Assembly: GCA_049608225.1 (NCBI GenBank)
Contig: JBMYXI010000035.1
Coordinates: 1 to 31,592, forward strand
Direction of reading: 5' to 3'
DNA from: Parashewanella sp049608225
GTDB taxonomy: Bacteria > Pseudomonadota > Gammaproteobacteria > Enterobacterales > Shewanellaceae
DNA length: 31,592 nt
Shown: positions 1 to 8,227 of the stretch, piece after piece
How the letters are laid out: every line of letters starts with the position of its first letter
How positions within the stretch are numbered: position 1 is the stretch's first letter
Made by a program: the position numbers and the translations under genes
Notes under the pieces: model-generated
Databases searched by the model: none
Seen by the model: only the letters and a program-made list of their open reading frames with translations
Told to the model about the DNA's origin: nothing

Positions 1-96
1 AAAGCGGTATTTTACTATAAAAGTCGGTTTTGCGTAACACAATTAATAACACACCGTTAATATAAACTCTCTCAAAAATTTGGTTAGGGGGAACTG

Positions 97-558
97 TTAA
101 TTTCCACTCCAATCTTTACATTCCGTTTCGTTGCAAATAAGCCCAAGCCAATTTTTTGGTACACCATTGTAAATCACTTTAGAGTTTTCGGGATTGACTA
201 TGGTTTCATTTGTTATTCCAGGATCATAATTTTCGAATTCATGCTCATAGTTCGAAGCTGGGATTATTCCGTTTGAATTGCCATTTTTATATGTAACAGA
301 CATCATTAACTCATGGTTTGTTGTATTCAGCGTTACATAACAATATGTAAATATGGGATTACCTTGGGTCAGCTCATCACATAGTGCTTTTCCAGATGTT
401 GGGAATGGCGTTTTTGAAAAGTTATTTGCTAAATCGTATTGGATTGTTCGATGCATTCGATAAGGAAGGTTTTGTGGAAAGAGGGGGGTTGCGTTTGCAT
501 GACAAACTAAACTGATGAATAGAAGCAGATGAGAAGATACTAATAAAGCTGCTTTCAT
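97..558 (-). CDS. Orphan secreted protein, unknown function
   Basis: I do not recognise this 153-residue protein. It opens with a Sec-type signal peptide: a Lys at position 2, a hydrophobic core at residues 4-19, and a likely cleavage after Ala-Asn-Ala near residue 23. A Cys at position 19 lacks the small residue before it that a lipobox needs, so lipoprotein is less likely. The mature part has four Cys (60, 73, 142, 147), enough for two disulfides, which fits export to the periplasm or beyond. It is rich in Asn and Thr and has no enzyme motif I can name. The start is well supported by an AGGA/GGAG-like site (GGAAACCTCC) directly upstream. It is followed in the same direction by nothing visible to the window edge. 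The base composition looks more AT-rich than the neighbouring core genes, so it may be a lineage-specific gene. Confidence 0.7.
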   Translation of the reverse strand: MKAALLVSSHLLLFISLVCHANATPLFPQNLPYRMHRTIQYDLANNFSKTPFPTSGKALCDELTQGNPIFTYCYVTLNTTNHELMMSVTYKNGNSNGIIPASNYEHEFENYDPGITNETIVNPENSKVIYNGVPKNWLGLICNETECKDWSGN

Positions 559-647
559 GGAGGTTTCCTACTAACATTTTGAAAATGAATTAATATTATC
601 CTCTTGGTTATATTTGATGTAACTAAACCTACCCTGAATAAAACGAA

Positions 648-673
648 AAGAAGCGCTCTAAAGAGCGCTTCTT
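648..673 (-). terminator. Rho-independent terminator of trhP
   Basis: A perfect 12-bp inverted repeat (648-659 and 662-673) with a two-base centre. Read on the minus strand it is followed by a T-rich run (TTTTCGTTTTATT). It begins 17 bp past the trhP stop codon. Confidence 0.9.
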
Positions 674-690
674 AGTAACAGACTAAGGTG

Positions 691-2085
691 TTACTCAGCA
701 GCGTTGGTTATTTTTACTTCAGCATGTGGGTTACGGGTATCCTGTCCGTTAGGCAAGTTACGAAGCAAAATGCCTTTATTCAAGTCCACTTCATTCGGTA
801 CATCTAGGTAAACAATATGGCCGTTGCCTTTGCCTGCTTCTACCGCTTCACCTTTACGGTTCTCAAGACCTTCAATCTTAAGGTTCATATTGCCTTGTGG
901 TGTCATCAACTCAACACTATCGCCAACCATAAATTTGTTTTTCACATCAATTTCTGCAAGGCCTGCGTTATTACGTTTACCTGTTAATTCGCCACAGAAT
1001 TGTTGAGTGTCACTCACTGAATAACCGTATTCGTAGTTTTGGTATTCATCATGTACGTGACGGCGTAAGAAGCCTTCGGTATACCCTCTGTGTGCCAATC
1101 CTTCTAATTGGCGCATAAGATTTGGATTGAATTCACGTCCGGCAACGGCATCCGCAATTGCTTGTTTATACAATTGTGCGGTGCGAGCAACGTAATAGAA
1201 AGATTTAGTGCGACCTTCGATCTTTAACGAATCTACACCAATTTTGGTTAAACGTTCAACATGCTGAATAGCACGCAAATCTTTTGAGTTCATGATGTAA
1301 GTGCCATGCTCATCTTCAAACGTCGGCATGTACTCACCTGGACGATTGGCTTCCTCAAGCAGATAAACATTATCAGTTGGGGCACCTTCACCTAAGGTAG
1401 GACTTTCTAATTGAACGCCATTATCATTAGGGTTTACTGCAACAACATCACCGCTTTCATTTTCTTTGGCTTCATGAGCATCGTATTTCCAACGGCAAGC
1501 ATTAGTACAGGTGCCTTGGTTTGGGTCGCGTTTGTTCATATAACCCGATAATAAACAACGGCCTGAGTACGCCATGCACAATGCGCCATGGACAAAGACT
1601 TCCAACTCAATGTCAGGACAGCGTTGGCGAATTTCTTCAATTTCATCTAATGATAATTCACGAGAAAGAATTACGCGTTTGATGCCTTGCTGTTCCCAGA
1701 ACTTAACTGAAGCCCAGTTAATGGCATTGGCTTGAACAGATAAATGTACTTCCTGATCAGGGAACGCTTCTCGTACCATCATGATCAAACCAGGATCTGA
1801 CATAATCAATGCATCTGGCTTCATTGAAACCACAGGTTCCATATCCTTGATATAAGTCTTAAGCTTGGCATTATGTGGAGCAATGTTGCTTACAACATAT
1901 AGTTTCTTATTTAAATCATGAGCTTCTTGAATACCTGTGGCAAGGTTCTCCATTTTGAAGTCATTATTTCTGACTCGTAAGCTATACCTAGGTTGACCTG
2001 CGTAGACAGCATCTGCGCCATAGGCAAAGGCATAACGCATATTTTTTAGTGTGCCTGCAGGAGACAATAGCTCGGGTGTAAACAT
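691..2085 (-). CDS. trhP: TrhP (YegQ), U32 family tRNA hydroxylation protein
   Basis: TrhP works in prephenate-dependent hydroxylation of wobble uridine (ho5U34) in tRNAs. It belongs to the peptidase U32 family, whose bacterial RNA- and quinone-modifying members carry an Fe-S cluster. The protein opens with the family's ELLSPAGTLKNMRYAFAYGA start, and the U32 signature FVHGALCMAYSGRC lies at residues 164-177. Four conserved Cys (170, 177, 193, 197) are the likely cluster ligands, by analogy with other U32 proteins. At 464 residues it is close to the E. coli protein. It has its own terminator. A GAGAG site precedes the ATG, and the gene is divergent from the HDOD gene. Minor uncertainty: the U32 family has several paralogues (RlhA, UbiU, UbiV), but length and wording fit TrhP best. 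Confidence 0.93.
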   Translation of the reverse strand: MFTPELLSPAGTLKNMRYAFAYGADAVYAGQPRYSLRVRNNDFKMENLATGIQEAHDLNKKLYVVSNIAPHNAKLKTYIKDMEPVVSMKPDALIMSDPGLIMMVREAFPDQEVHLSVQANAINWASVKFWEQQGIKRVILSRELSLDEIEEIRQRCPDIELEVFVHGALCMAYSGRCLLSGYMNKRDPNQGTCTNACRWKYDAHEAKENESGDVVAVNPNDNGVQLESPTLGEGAPTDNVYLLEEANRPGEYMPTFEDEHGTYIMNSKDLRAIQHVERLTKIGVDSLKIEGRTKSFYYVARTAQLYKQAIADAVAGREFNPNLMRQLEGLAHRGYTEGFLRRHVHDEYQNYEYGYSVSDTQQFCGELTGKRNNAGLAEIDVKNKFMVGDSVELMTPQGNMNLKIEGLENRKGEAVEAGKGNGHIVYLDVPNEVDLNKGILLRNLPNGQDTRNPHAEVKITNAAE

Positions 2086-2271
2086 AATTTCTCTCAGTCT
2101 TAATCAAAGGGGTACGCCGCATTATGCGGGGGCAGTATTTTACGCAATCAACCCACTTGGATGCAAATTAAACTAAACCCTTTCTTTAGTGAGGATATAG
2201 CGAGAAAAATAAAGCAATTGGGGCAGTTTTCACTTACCATACGACAAATTATGCTCGAACAAGGATTCATT

Positions 2272-3114
2272 ATGACGGTGGCACATTCGCTGTTAGTCGG
2301 TTTTTTGAAAAAACTGCATCAGGACAAATTGATCCTGCCTACATTACCTGAACAGGTCATGGAAATTCAGAGTGTGGTTAATGATGATAATTCAGAAATC
2401 AAGGATATCGCTGTCGCCATTGGTAAAGAACAAGCGTTATCAGCAAGGGTCATTAAAGTGGCGAACAGTTCCATGTATCGACGCGGTGTTGCCTGTGACA
2501 GTTTAGCTGGTGCGGTTGCTCGTATAGGCCTTATTCAAATCCAAAATATTGTCACTTCGGTTGCTGTTGAGCAAATATTTCTCTCAAGTAATGAACAAGT
2601 GCGCGCTGCAATGAACCAAGTATGGAACAAGTCTATCGAGGTTATGGCGACGGCTTGTTCACTTCTGCATTTACACAAACAATCGCACCCAGAGTGTAGA
2701 CTAAAAAACGATACGCTTATGTTAGCAGGTTTGGTCCACAATATTGGTGCTTTGCCCATTATTACTGAAGCAGAACAATTTCCTGAGGAGTTTAAAACTC
2801 AAGAGGAACTGAATGAAATAAGCCGCAAACTTCAAGGGCCTGTCGGTGTAGCGACGCTGAAAAAATGGGACTTTCCTGAGGATATTATCCTAGTTGTTGA
2901 ACGTTGGGCTGACATTACTTTCTTAACAGAAGAGGTGAGCTATGTTGACTTTATCCGAGCATCCGCCATTATTGCTGGAGAGCTGAAATCTAAGGCTCCG
3001 TTGGCACAACGGCTGGCCGTTTTTATTGAAAAAGGTTTACCTGTTACGGAAGAGACACTTGCCAGCGACGATTATTTAACCCATTATCAGTCAATAAAAC
3101 AAAGTTATGAGTGA
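2272..3114 (+). CDS. HDOD-domain signalling protein
   Basis: A 280-residue HDOD protein. HDOD domains are HD-GYP relatives that have lost the metal-binding HD pair and act as regulatory or scaffold domains, often beside cyclic-di-GMP proteins. Family hallmarks are LPTLPEQVMEIQSVV near the N-terminus, ALSARVIKVANSSMY, and LAGLVHNIG, where the usual catalytic His-Asp is His-Asn. I chose the ATG at 2272 because AAGGA lies eight bases upstream. An in-frame ATG at 2161 would add 37 residues but has no ribosome-binding site, and those residues fall before the conserved domain. The GGDEF/EAL gene follows 84 bp downstream on the same strand. The two are probably functionally linked, but no partner can be named from sequence. 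Confidence 0.85.
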   Translation: MTVAHSLLVGFLKKLHQDKLILPTLPEQVMEIQSVVNDDNSEIKDIAVAIGKEQALSARVIKVANSSMYRRGVACDSLAGAVARIGLIQIQNIVTSVAVEQIFLSSNEQVRAAMNQVWNKSIEVMATACSLLHLHKQSHPECRLKNDTLMLAGLVHNIGALPIITEAEQFPEEFKTQEELNEISRKLQGPVGVATLKKWDFPEDIILVVERWADITFLTEEVSYVDFIRASAIIAGELKSKAPLAQRLAVFIEKGLPVTEETLASDDYLTHYQSIKQSYE

Positions 3115-3198
3115 CGTTTTTCTGAGCGTATTGCTTTTTTTGTATCAATTTCAACATTAATACGCACTATAAAATGCCAGAAAAAGGATAATAAAGGC

Positions 3199-4731
3199 AT
3201 GATTGGGGCTGATATTGCTGTTATTTTTTTAGTACTACTACTTTCCATACTCGCTATCTTATTGCTAAATATTAAGATCGAAAAAAAACAAGATAATGAT
3301 TTTATTCAAAGGTTAACGAAGAAGATCACTGCTCAAATGCGTCAGCGGACGGCGCTGTCATTGTCCTATGTGCCGGCAAAGTATAGTGAGTTGTCTTTGT
3401 CGTTAACTAAACTGCTTAACCAATTGCCTCCTCCTATCGAGATAGACAAGCTCACAGGTTTATTGAATCGGCTAGGTTTAAAGCAACGCTTGTCAACGTT
3501 GATGCCAGTCAAAAGTGGTTATTTTATTTTGCTTGATGTCCACCATTTCCGCTATGTGAATGATGTTTTTGGTTTTAGCTTAGGCGATCTGTTATTGCTG
3601 CAATTGTCGCAACGGCTACAAAATTTATCCATAAAGCCAAAATTATTAGCACGCATGAATGGCGCTGAGTTCTTTTTATATTTTGACGGTCAAATTCAGG
3701 CTGAGGATTTATGCGACCTACGCCATGAGTTACAAAAAACATATCGGGTTAAGGGCACTGCCTTGAACCTTAGGTTTAAAGTCGGGGTGTTAGATGTACG
3801 CCAATTCCATAGTGATGTCAGCCTAATGTTGAAACGGGTGGACTTGGCATTACAAAACTCGGCACTGAAGACAGATATGGTGAGTTATTACCAAGCGGGT
3901 GACGACATTATTCATCAACGAGAGCTAGATATTGTTGCCGCGATCCCTAAAGCCATTAAACTTGATGAACCGCATATTGTTTATCAGCCGAAACAGTGCC
4001 TCGAAGCAGGTGGTTTTTCTCAATTAGAAGCGTTAATCCGATGGCAGCATAGTCGACTGGGTGAACTGTCCCCGAGTGAGTTTATTCCGCTTGCAGAGCG
4101 GGCAGGGGTGATCAGCATGTTGAGTTCATGGATGATTAATAAAGTCATGCAGCAACAAGCTGATTGGCGTAGCCATGGATATTATACTCAAACAGCTATT
4201 AATCTTTCCGGTATGGATTTATCAAGAGATTCTTTGGTGGACGATATTAAAGCGGGCTTATTACATTATCAAATTCCAGCGAGTTGTTTGAGCATTGAGT
4301 TAACCGAAAGTCGCTTAATTGAAGATCAAGCGAAAGCCATTGACACTATGACCCAGCTGAGAGAATTAGGGGTAGCCATTGCTATTGATGATTTTGGCAC
4401 TGGCCATTCATCGCTCTCCTATTTAAAACATTTACCGATTGATGAGATCAAAATTGATCGTTCATTTTTGGAAAATGTATATAGTGAACAGGCTTCATTA
4501 TTGATTTTAGAAACAAGCATATCCTTACCGAAAAAATTGGGATTATTCGTGACGGTAGAAGGGGTTGAGTCGGAAGATATCGCCCAGTTATTAATGCAGA
4601 TGGGCGCAGATAAAATTCAAGGGCATTACTTTTGTGAGCCATTACTGCCTGCGGAGTTAGAACTGCGCTGGAATGAACTCAGTAATCACAAAATTAAAGT
4701 AAGTGCTAAAGGTGAAGCGTTAGTGCATTAA
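3199..4731 (+). CDS. Membrane-anchored degenerate GGDEF / EAL protein, likely c-di-GMP phosphodiesterase
   Basis: A 510-residue protein with one N-terminal membrane helix (about residues 5-25), a GGDEF-like domain (about 80-230) and an EAL domain (about 245-490). The GGDEF signature is replaced by NGAEF (154-158), and the metal-binding Asp in the first segment is partly lost (DVHHF for DxDHF), so cyclase activity is unlikely. The EAL site looks intact: EALIRW (277-282), INLSG (334-338), ELTES (367-371), IDDFGTG (396-402), KID (418-420) and VEGVE (453-457). It therefore probably hydrolyses cyclic-di-GMP at the inner membrane, possibly with the GGDEF-like part as a sensor. AAAGG precedes the ATG. 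Its last 26 bases overlap the end of the convergent thioesterase gene. Confidence 0.92.
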   Translation: MIGADIAVIFLVLLLSILAILLLNIKIEKKQDNDFIQRLTKKITAQMRQRTALSLSYVPAKYSELSLSLTKLLNQLPPPIEIDKLTGLLNRLGLKQRLSTLMPVKSGYFILLDVHHFRYVNDVFGFSLGDLLLLQLSQRLQNLSIKPKLLARMNGAEFFLYFDGQIQAEDLCDLRHELQKTYRVKGTALNLRFKVGVLDVRQFHSDVSLMLKRVDLALQNSALKTDMVSYYQAGDDIIHQRELDIVAAIPKAIKLDEPHIVYQPKQCLEAGGFSQLEALIRWQHSRLGELSPSEFIPLAERAGVISMLSSWMINKVMQQQADWRSHGYYTQTAINLSGMDLSRDSLVDDIKAGLLHYQIPASCLSIELTESRLIEDQAKAIDTMTQLRELGVAIAIDDFGTGHSSLSYLKHLPIDEIKIDRSFLENVYSEQASLLILETSISLPKKLGLFVTVEGVESEDIAQLLMQMGADKIQGHYFCEPLLPAELELRWNELSNHKIKVSAKGEALVH

Positions 4732-5122
4732 TAAGATGTTCAGGCATCGCAGTTAACTGACGATTGGTGTTCATTGAAACCATTTCGATGACAGCAGTAA
4801 CCGCTGGCTTATTGGCGTTGGGACGCCAGATCTCTTGATGCCACACAGTTCGGTATTGGCTTTCAATATAGAAACGTGTTCGCACATCGATGATATCGGC
4901 AAACTCGACGCCCTCTTGGCAAATCATTTCCGTTTTATATACTGCAAAGCCTAATTGATGAATTTTCCATAATTCATTTAACTTATCAGCGCCGATTACA
5001 TGTTCTCGTGCACGTTCAAAATACTTTAAAAAATTAGGGTGATAAACAACACCGGAAAAATCTGTATCTTCATAATAAATTTGCACAAGAAAATGAAACT
5101 GTTTACTTAAATGGTCAGGCAT
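4706..5122 (-). CDS. YbgC/FadM-type hotdog thioesterase
   Basis: A 4-hydroxybenzoyl-CoA thioesterase family (hotdog fold) protein, expected to hydrolyse acyl-CoA or acyl-ACP in the cytoplasm. The family motif YYEDTDFSGVVYH is clear, and its second Asp (the D of DFSG) is the catalytic residue by comparison with YbgC. The true substrate cannot be read from sequence. The start is uncertain. The ATG at 5122 gives 138 residues, with the catalytic Asp at position 21, as in YbgC. An ATG at 5191 would add 23 polar, Asn-rich residues, overlap the upstream NYN gene by 29 bases, and has no visible ribosome-binding site. The gene is last in the hydrolase-NYN-thioesterase cluster and not in a tol-pal operon, so it is a paralogue rather than YbgC proper. 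Confidence 0.9.
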   Translation of the reverse strand: MPDHLSKQFHFLVQIYYEDTDFSGVVYHPNFLKYFERAREHVIGADKLNELWKIHQLGFAVYKTEMICQEGVEFADIIDVRTRFYIESQYRTVWHQEIWRPNANKPAVTAVIEMVSMNTNRQLTAMPEHLINALTLHL

Positions 5123-5162
5123 GGGTTGTTGTTCACTCTTTTCGTTGTTATTAAATGTATCG

Positions 5163-5636
5163 TTATCGAAGTAACTGTTCATCAATTTCATGATATTGAG
5201 TTGCTGAATCTATCAAGGCTTTAGCTGTTAAGCTTGGCACGCCATACACTATAGATTTAGTATTAAATTTTGTCTTTATTCTATCGAGTAACAAACTAAA
5301 GTCACCATCCCCTGAAAGCAAGATGATGGTATCTACTTGTTCAGCCGCCTCGAAGATATCCAGAGTAATACCGACATCCCAGTCACCTTTAGCTGAACCA
5401 TCACTACGTTGAATAAAGGGCTTGGTCTTTACATTAAAACCAATGTGTTTGAGTGCATCTTGAAACTTGATTTGACCGTCGTTGTTGCTGGCGATAGCGT
5501 AAGCATTGGCGATAAGGATTTCGTTTTGCTCGCCAATCCGTTGCCAGAATTTACGGTAATTAAATTGTTTACCATAAGCCTGTCTGCACGTGTAATAGAT
5601 GTTTTGCACATCGACAAAAATGGCAATTTTGTTCAC
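5163..5636 (-). CDS. NYN-domain (LabA/DUF88-like) putative ribonuclease
   Basis: A 157-residue single-domain NYN protein, of the PIN-like nuclease superfamily. The acidic residues expected to bind metal are visible: Asp9 in FVDVQN, Asp85 and Asp87 in KGDWDVGITLDI with Asp93, and Asp110/Asp112 in LLSGDGDFSLLL. Known NYN proteins cut RNA or are inferred to do so; the target here is unknown. Translation starts at a GTG (5634-5636) that overlaps the TGA of the upstream hydrolase gene, with AAGGA just upstream, so the two are very likely translationally coupled. The thioesterase gene follows closely. Enzymatic activity is inferred from the complete acidic set only. Confidence 0.92.
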   Translation of the reverse strand: MNKIAIFVDVQNIYYTCRQAYGKQFNYRKFWQRIGEQNEILIANAYAIASNNDGQIKFQDALKHIGFNVKTKPFIQRSDGSAKGDWDVGITLDIFEAAEQVDTIILLSGDGDFSLLLDRIKTKFNTKSIVYGVPSLTAKALIDSATQYHEIDEQLLR

Positions 5637-6178
5637 AAGCTTTCCTTAGTGAATGTCATGTACTCTTGAAACCCTTTTTCGGAAAAATTAGTCGAACACC
5701 GATTCATGAATCCATGAAGGTATTCAGTTCTGATGACTTCAGTGTTCGGTTTGGTTTTGAGTGAATGTAACATTGCAGATAAATCAAAATGTTCTTCTTT
5801 GCTTGGCATGATGTGAATGGTTTTAAATTTAGGAGATACGTTCAGAGCATTTCTAATTTGTCCACCATAGAAACAAATCGCATTTTGAATTTGGTCTTGA
5901 TTCGTTCTATTCGTCAGGTTCCAAATGGCAGAAGCACCTGTACTGAAACCAATCAAATTAACAGGCGTTTTTAAATAATTTAATAATTCAGCAAGCGATT
6001 TTGAATATGAATCTACCCCAGAGTTGTTCATAAAATGGTAATAGGCCTGCTGTTCATTTTTAAAACTTGTTAAGTCACCATGATAAGGATCATGGATTAT
6101 TGTTTCTGAGCCAAGTTGACACGCGAGTTCGTGAAGATGAGGGGTGATCCCCCAAATATCGCTGACAAGAATATTCAT
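5633..6178 (-). CDS. Small alpha/beta hydrolase (dienelactone hydrolase-like)
   Basis: A 181-residue alpha/beta hydrolase with the nucleophile elbow GFSTG (Ser79), a C-terminal His (His155 in YLHGF) and a possible acid near EEHFD (128-132). This fits a compact dienelactone hydrolase-like or YqiA/UPF0227-like esterase. No signal peptide is seen, so it should act in the cytoplasm. The substrate is unknown. GGAG lies a few bases before the ATG, and the gene begins 48 bp after ettA, just past the ettA terminator. Its stop codon overlaps the GTG of the NYN gene. I see no strong separate promoter, so expression may rely on readthrough or on a promoter inside the end of ettA. Confidence 0.85.
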   Translation of the reverse strand: MNILVSDIWGITPHLHELACQLGSETIIHDPYHGDLTSFKNEQQAYYHFMNNSGVDSYSKSLAELLNYLKTPVNLIGFSTGASAIWNLTNRTNQDQIQNAICFYGGQIRNALNVSPKFKTIHIMPSKEEHFDLSAMLHSLKTKPNTEVIRTEYLHGFMNRCSTNFSEKGFQEYMTFTKESL

Positions 6179-6193
6179 AAAGCTCCAGTAACA

Positions 6194-6218
6194 AAACAGA
6201 GGCGATAAGCCTCTGTTT
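6194..6218 (-). terminator. Terminator after ettA
   Basis: Inverted repeat of ten bases (6194-6203 and 6209-6218) around a five-base loop. On the minus strand it ends in TTTTGTTACT, a short U-tract. It sits between ettA and the hydrolase gene, so it may only partly stop transcription into the cluster below. Confidence 0.85.
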
Positions 6219-6226
6219 GATGGTGG

Positions 6227-7894
6227 TTATTTTGTCATTCGTTTGTACTTTAAACGATGTGGCTCAATAACATCTGTACCTAGCTGTTCTTTTAACCAAG
6301 TTGAGTATTCTGTGTAGTTACCTTCATAGAAGTTGACCTTGCCTTCATCTCGATAATCGAGAATGTGAGTACAAATGCGGTCAAGGAACCAACGGTCATG
6401 AGAAATCACCATGGCGCAACCCGGGAATTCGACAATAGCTTCTTCAAGAGCACGTAGTGTTTCTACATCTAAGTCATTGGTTGGTTCGTCGAGCAGTAAC
6501 ACGTTACCGCCAGCTTGTAACAGCTTAGCCAAATGCACACGGTTACGTTCACCACCAGAAAGGCCGCCGATGATTTTTTGTTGATCGCCACCACGGAAAT
6601 TAAAGCGACCCACATAGGCACGACTTTGGATTTCAGTGTTATTGATGCGGATCACATCTTGACCGCCCGAAATTTCTTCCCAAACGGTATTCTTGTCGTT
6701 CATTGAATCACGGAACTGGTCTACAGAGGCCAGTTGTACCGATTCACCAAGTTCAACCGTGCCACTGTCTGGCTGTTCTTCACCAGAAAGCATACGGAAC
6801 AAAGTCGATTTACCTGCACCGTTAGCACCAATAATACCGACAATCGCACCTTTCGGAACACTGAATGATAAATCATCAATAAGTACGCGATCACCATAGG
6901 ATTTAGTTAAGTTATTAACTTCAATTACCTTGTCACCTAATCGAGGACCAGGTGGAATGAATAGCTCATTAGTTTCGTTACGCTTTTGGTAATCATTGGT
7001 GTTCAATTCTTCGAAGCGTGCCATACGTGCTTTGCCCTTCGATTGGCGACCCTTTGATCCTTGGCGTACCCAATCTAGTTCTTTAGCAATGGTTTTTTGG
7101 CGAGCACTTTCAGCAGCAGATTCCTGCTTTAAACGTACATCTTTTTGTTCGAGCCACGAAGTGTAGTTACCTTCCCATGGAATACCTTCACCACGGTCAA
7201 GTTCTAAAATCCATCCTGCTGCGTTATCTAAGAAATAACGGTCATGGGTGATCGCTACAACAGTGCCACTATACTCATGAAGGAAGTTTTCAAGCCATGC
7301 TACCGATTCGGCATCTAAATGGTTGGTTGGTTCGTCAAGCAGTAACATTTCAGGTTTTTCGAGTAGTAAACGACAAATTGCTACACGGCGTCGCTCACCA
7401 CCTGAAAGTACCTCAATTTTCGCATCCCACTCTGGCAGACGTAATGCATTAGCGGCGCGGTCTAAGATCACATCTAAATTATGAGCATCTTGAGATTGAA
7501 TAATGGCTTCTAGCTCACCTTGCTCTTTTGCCAAATCGTCAAAATCAGCATCAGGATCTGCATAGGCGGCATAAACTTCATCAAGACGAGTGAGGGCATT
7601 TTTAGCTTCAGATACGGCTTCTTCGATAGTTTCCCGAACCGTTTTACTTTCATCAAGCTTAGGTTCTTGCGGTAAATAACCGATTTTTAACCCCGGCATC
7701 GGGCGAGCTTCACCTTCAATTTCGGTATCGAGTCCCGCCATAATTTTCAAAAGCGTTGATTTACCGGAGCCGTTTAAACCTAAAACACCAATTTTGGCGC
7801 CTGGATAAAAACTGAGAGAAATGTCTTTAAGAATTTGTTTTTTAGGCGGGACAACTTTCCCAACTCTAAGCATGCTATAAACAAATTGAGCCAT
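6227..7894 (-). CDS. ettA: EttA, energy-dependent translational throttle ABC-F ATPase
   Basis: EttA is a soluble ABC-F protein with two ABC domains and no membrane part. It binds the ribosomal E site and, depending on the ADP/ATP ratio, gates entry of 70S initiation complexes into elongation. It is 555 residues long, the same as in E. coli. The first Walker A is GLNGSGKST (39-47), with signature LSGGERRR and Walker B LLLDEPTNHLD. The second set is GANGAGKST, LSGGERNR and LLLDEPTNDLD. The Arg/Lys-rich linker between the domains (about 240-320) is the P-site tRNA interaction motif. The gene is divergent from glyA, has a good promoter candidate upstream and a terminator downstream. Confidence 0.97.
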   Translation of the reverse strand: MAQFVYSMLRVGKVVPPKKQILKDISLSFYPGAKIGVLGLNGSGKSTLLKIMAGLDTEIEGEARPMPGLKIGYLPQEPKLDESKTVRETIEEAVSEAKNALTRLDEVYAAYADPDADFDDLAKEQGELEAIIQSQDAHNLDVILDRAANALRLPEWDAKIEVLSGGERRRVAICRLLLEKPEMLLLDEPTNHLDAESVAWLENFLHEYSGTVVAITHDRYFLDNAAGWILELDRGEGIPWEGNYTSWLEQKDVRLKQESAAESARQKTIAKELDWVRQGSKGRQSKGKARMARFEELNTNDYQKRNETNELFIPPGPRLGDKVIEVNNLTKSYGDRVLIDDLSFSVPKGAIVGIIGANGAGKSTLFRMLSGEEQPDSGTVELGESVQLASVDQFRDSMNDKNTVWEEISGGQDVIRINNTEIQSRAYVGRFNFRGGDQQKIIGGLSGGERNRVHLAKLLQAGGNVLLLDEPTNDLDVETLRALEEAIVEFPGCAMVISHDRWFLDRICTHILDYRDEGKVNFYEGNYTEYSTWLKEQLGTDVIEPHRLKYKRMTK

Positions 7895-7930
7895 AGGTAA
7901 CCCATATTGTAGTGAATTGAAATTAGGGTG

Positions 7931-7959
7931 ATTGTACTTGAAGGGCGCATCAATACCAA
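7931..7959 (-). promoter_or_regulatory. Predicted ettA promoter
   Basis: On the minus strand TTGGTA (7954-7959), a 17-bp spacer and TACAAT (7931-7936), a good sigma-70 match about 37 bp before the ettA start. Confidence 0.5.
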
Positions 7960-8059
7960 TATCTTGCCTTAGTCATTTTTTATTTGAATTATCATTTAGG
8001 TGATTCAATGAAATTAATGGCAGAGTTCATTAATGGTTTTAAATTCCGAAATATGAATT

Positions 8060-8089
8060 TTGTCTCTCAAAGTTAAAAAATAGTAAAAT
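8060..8089 (+). promoter_or_regulatory. Predicted glyA promoter
   Basis: TTGTCT (8060-8065), an 18-bp spacer and TAAAAT (8084-8089). A second -10-like TATACT lies at 8143-8148 but lacks a -35 at proper spacing. Confidence 0.4.
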
Positions 8090-8227
8090 GCTTATAAGGC
8101 TACTGTGATTGTTTGTCATAGCGAGGTAAAATGCGTCAACCCTATACTATGGTGTAATCTAAAGCGGTAAAAGCTGCGTATAACATCATAAGTTGATTCT
8201 GTTAACGGTTTACCGGAGTAAGCAAGA

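Larger units (their letters stand above)
7895..8227. promoter_or_regulatory. Divergent ettA/glyA control region
   Basis: A 333-bp gene-free stretch between the divergent genes ettA and glyA. It holds a promoter candidate for each gene, listed separately. I found no convincing PurR or MetR operator, no riboswitch and no small ORF. The glyA leader would be about 130 bases if the promoter at 8060-8089 is the right one. Confidence 0.6.

Noticed and set aside
97..558. Lipoprotein reading of the N-terminus (Cys at position 19)
   Set aside because: The residue before Cys is Val, which is outside the lipobox, and a better signal peptidase I site lies four residues further on.
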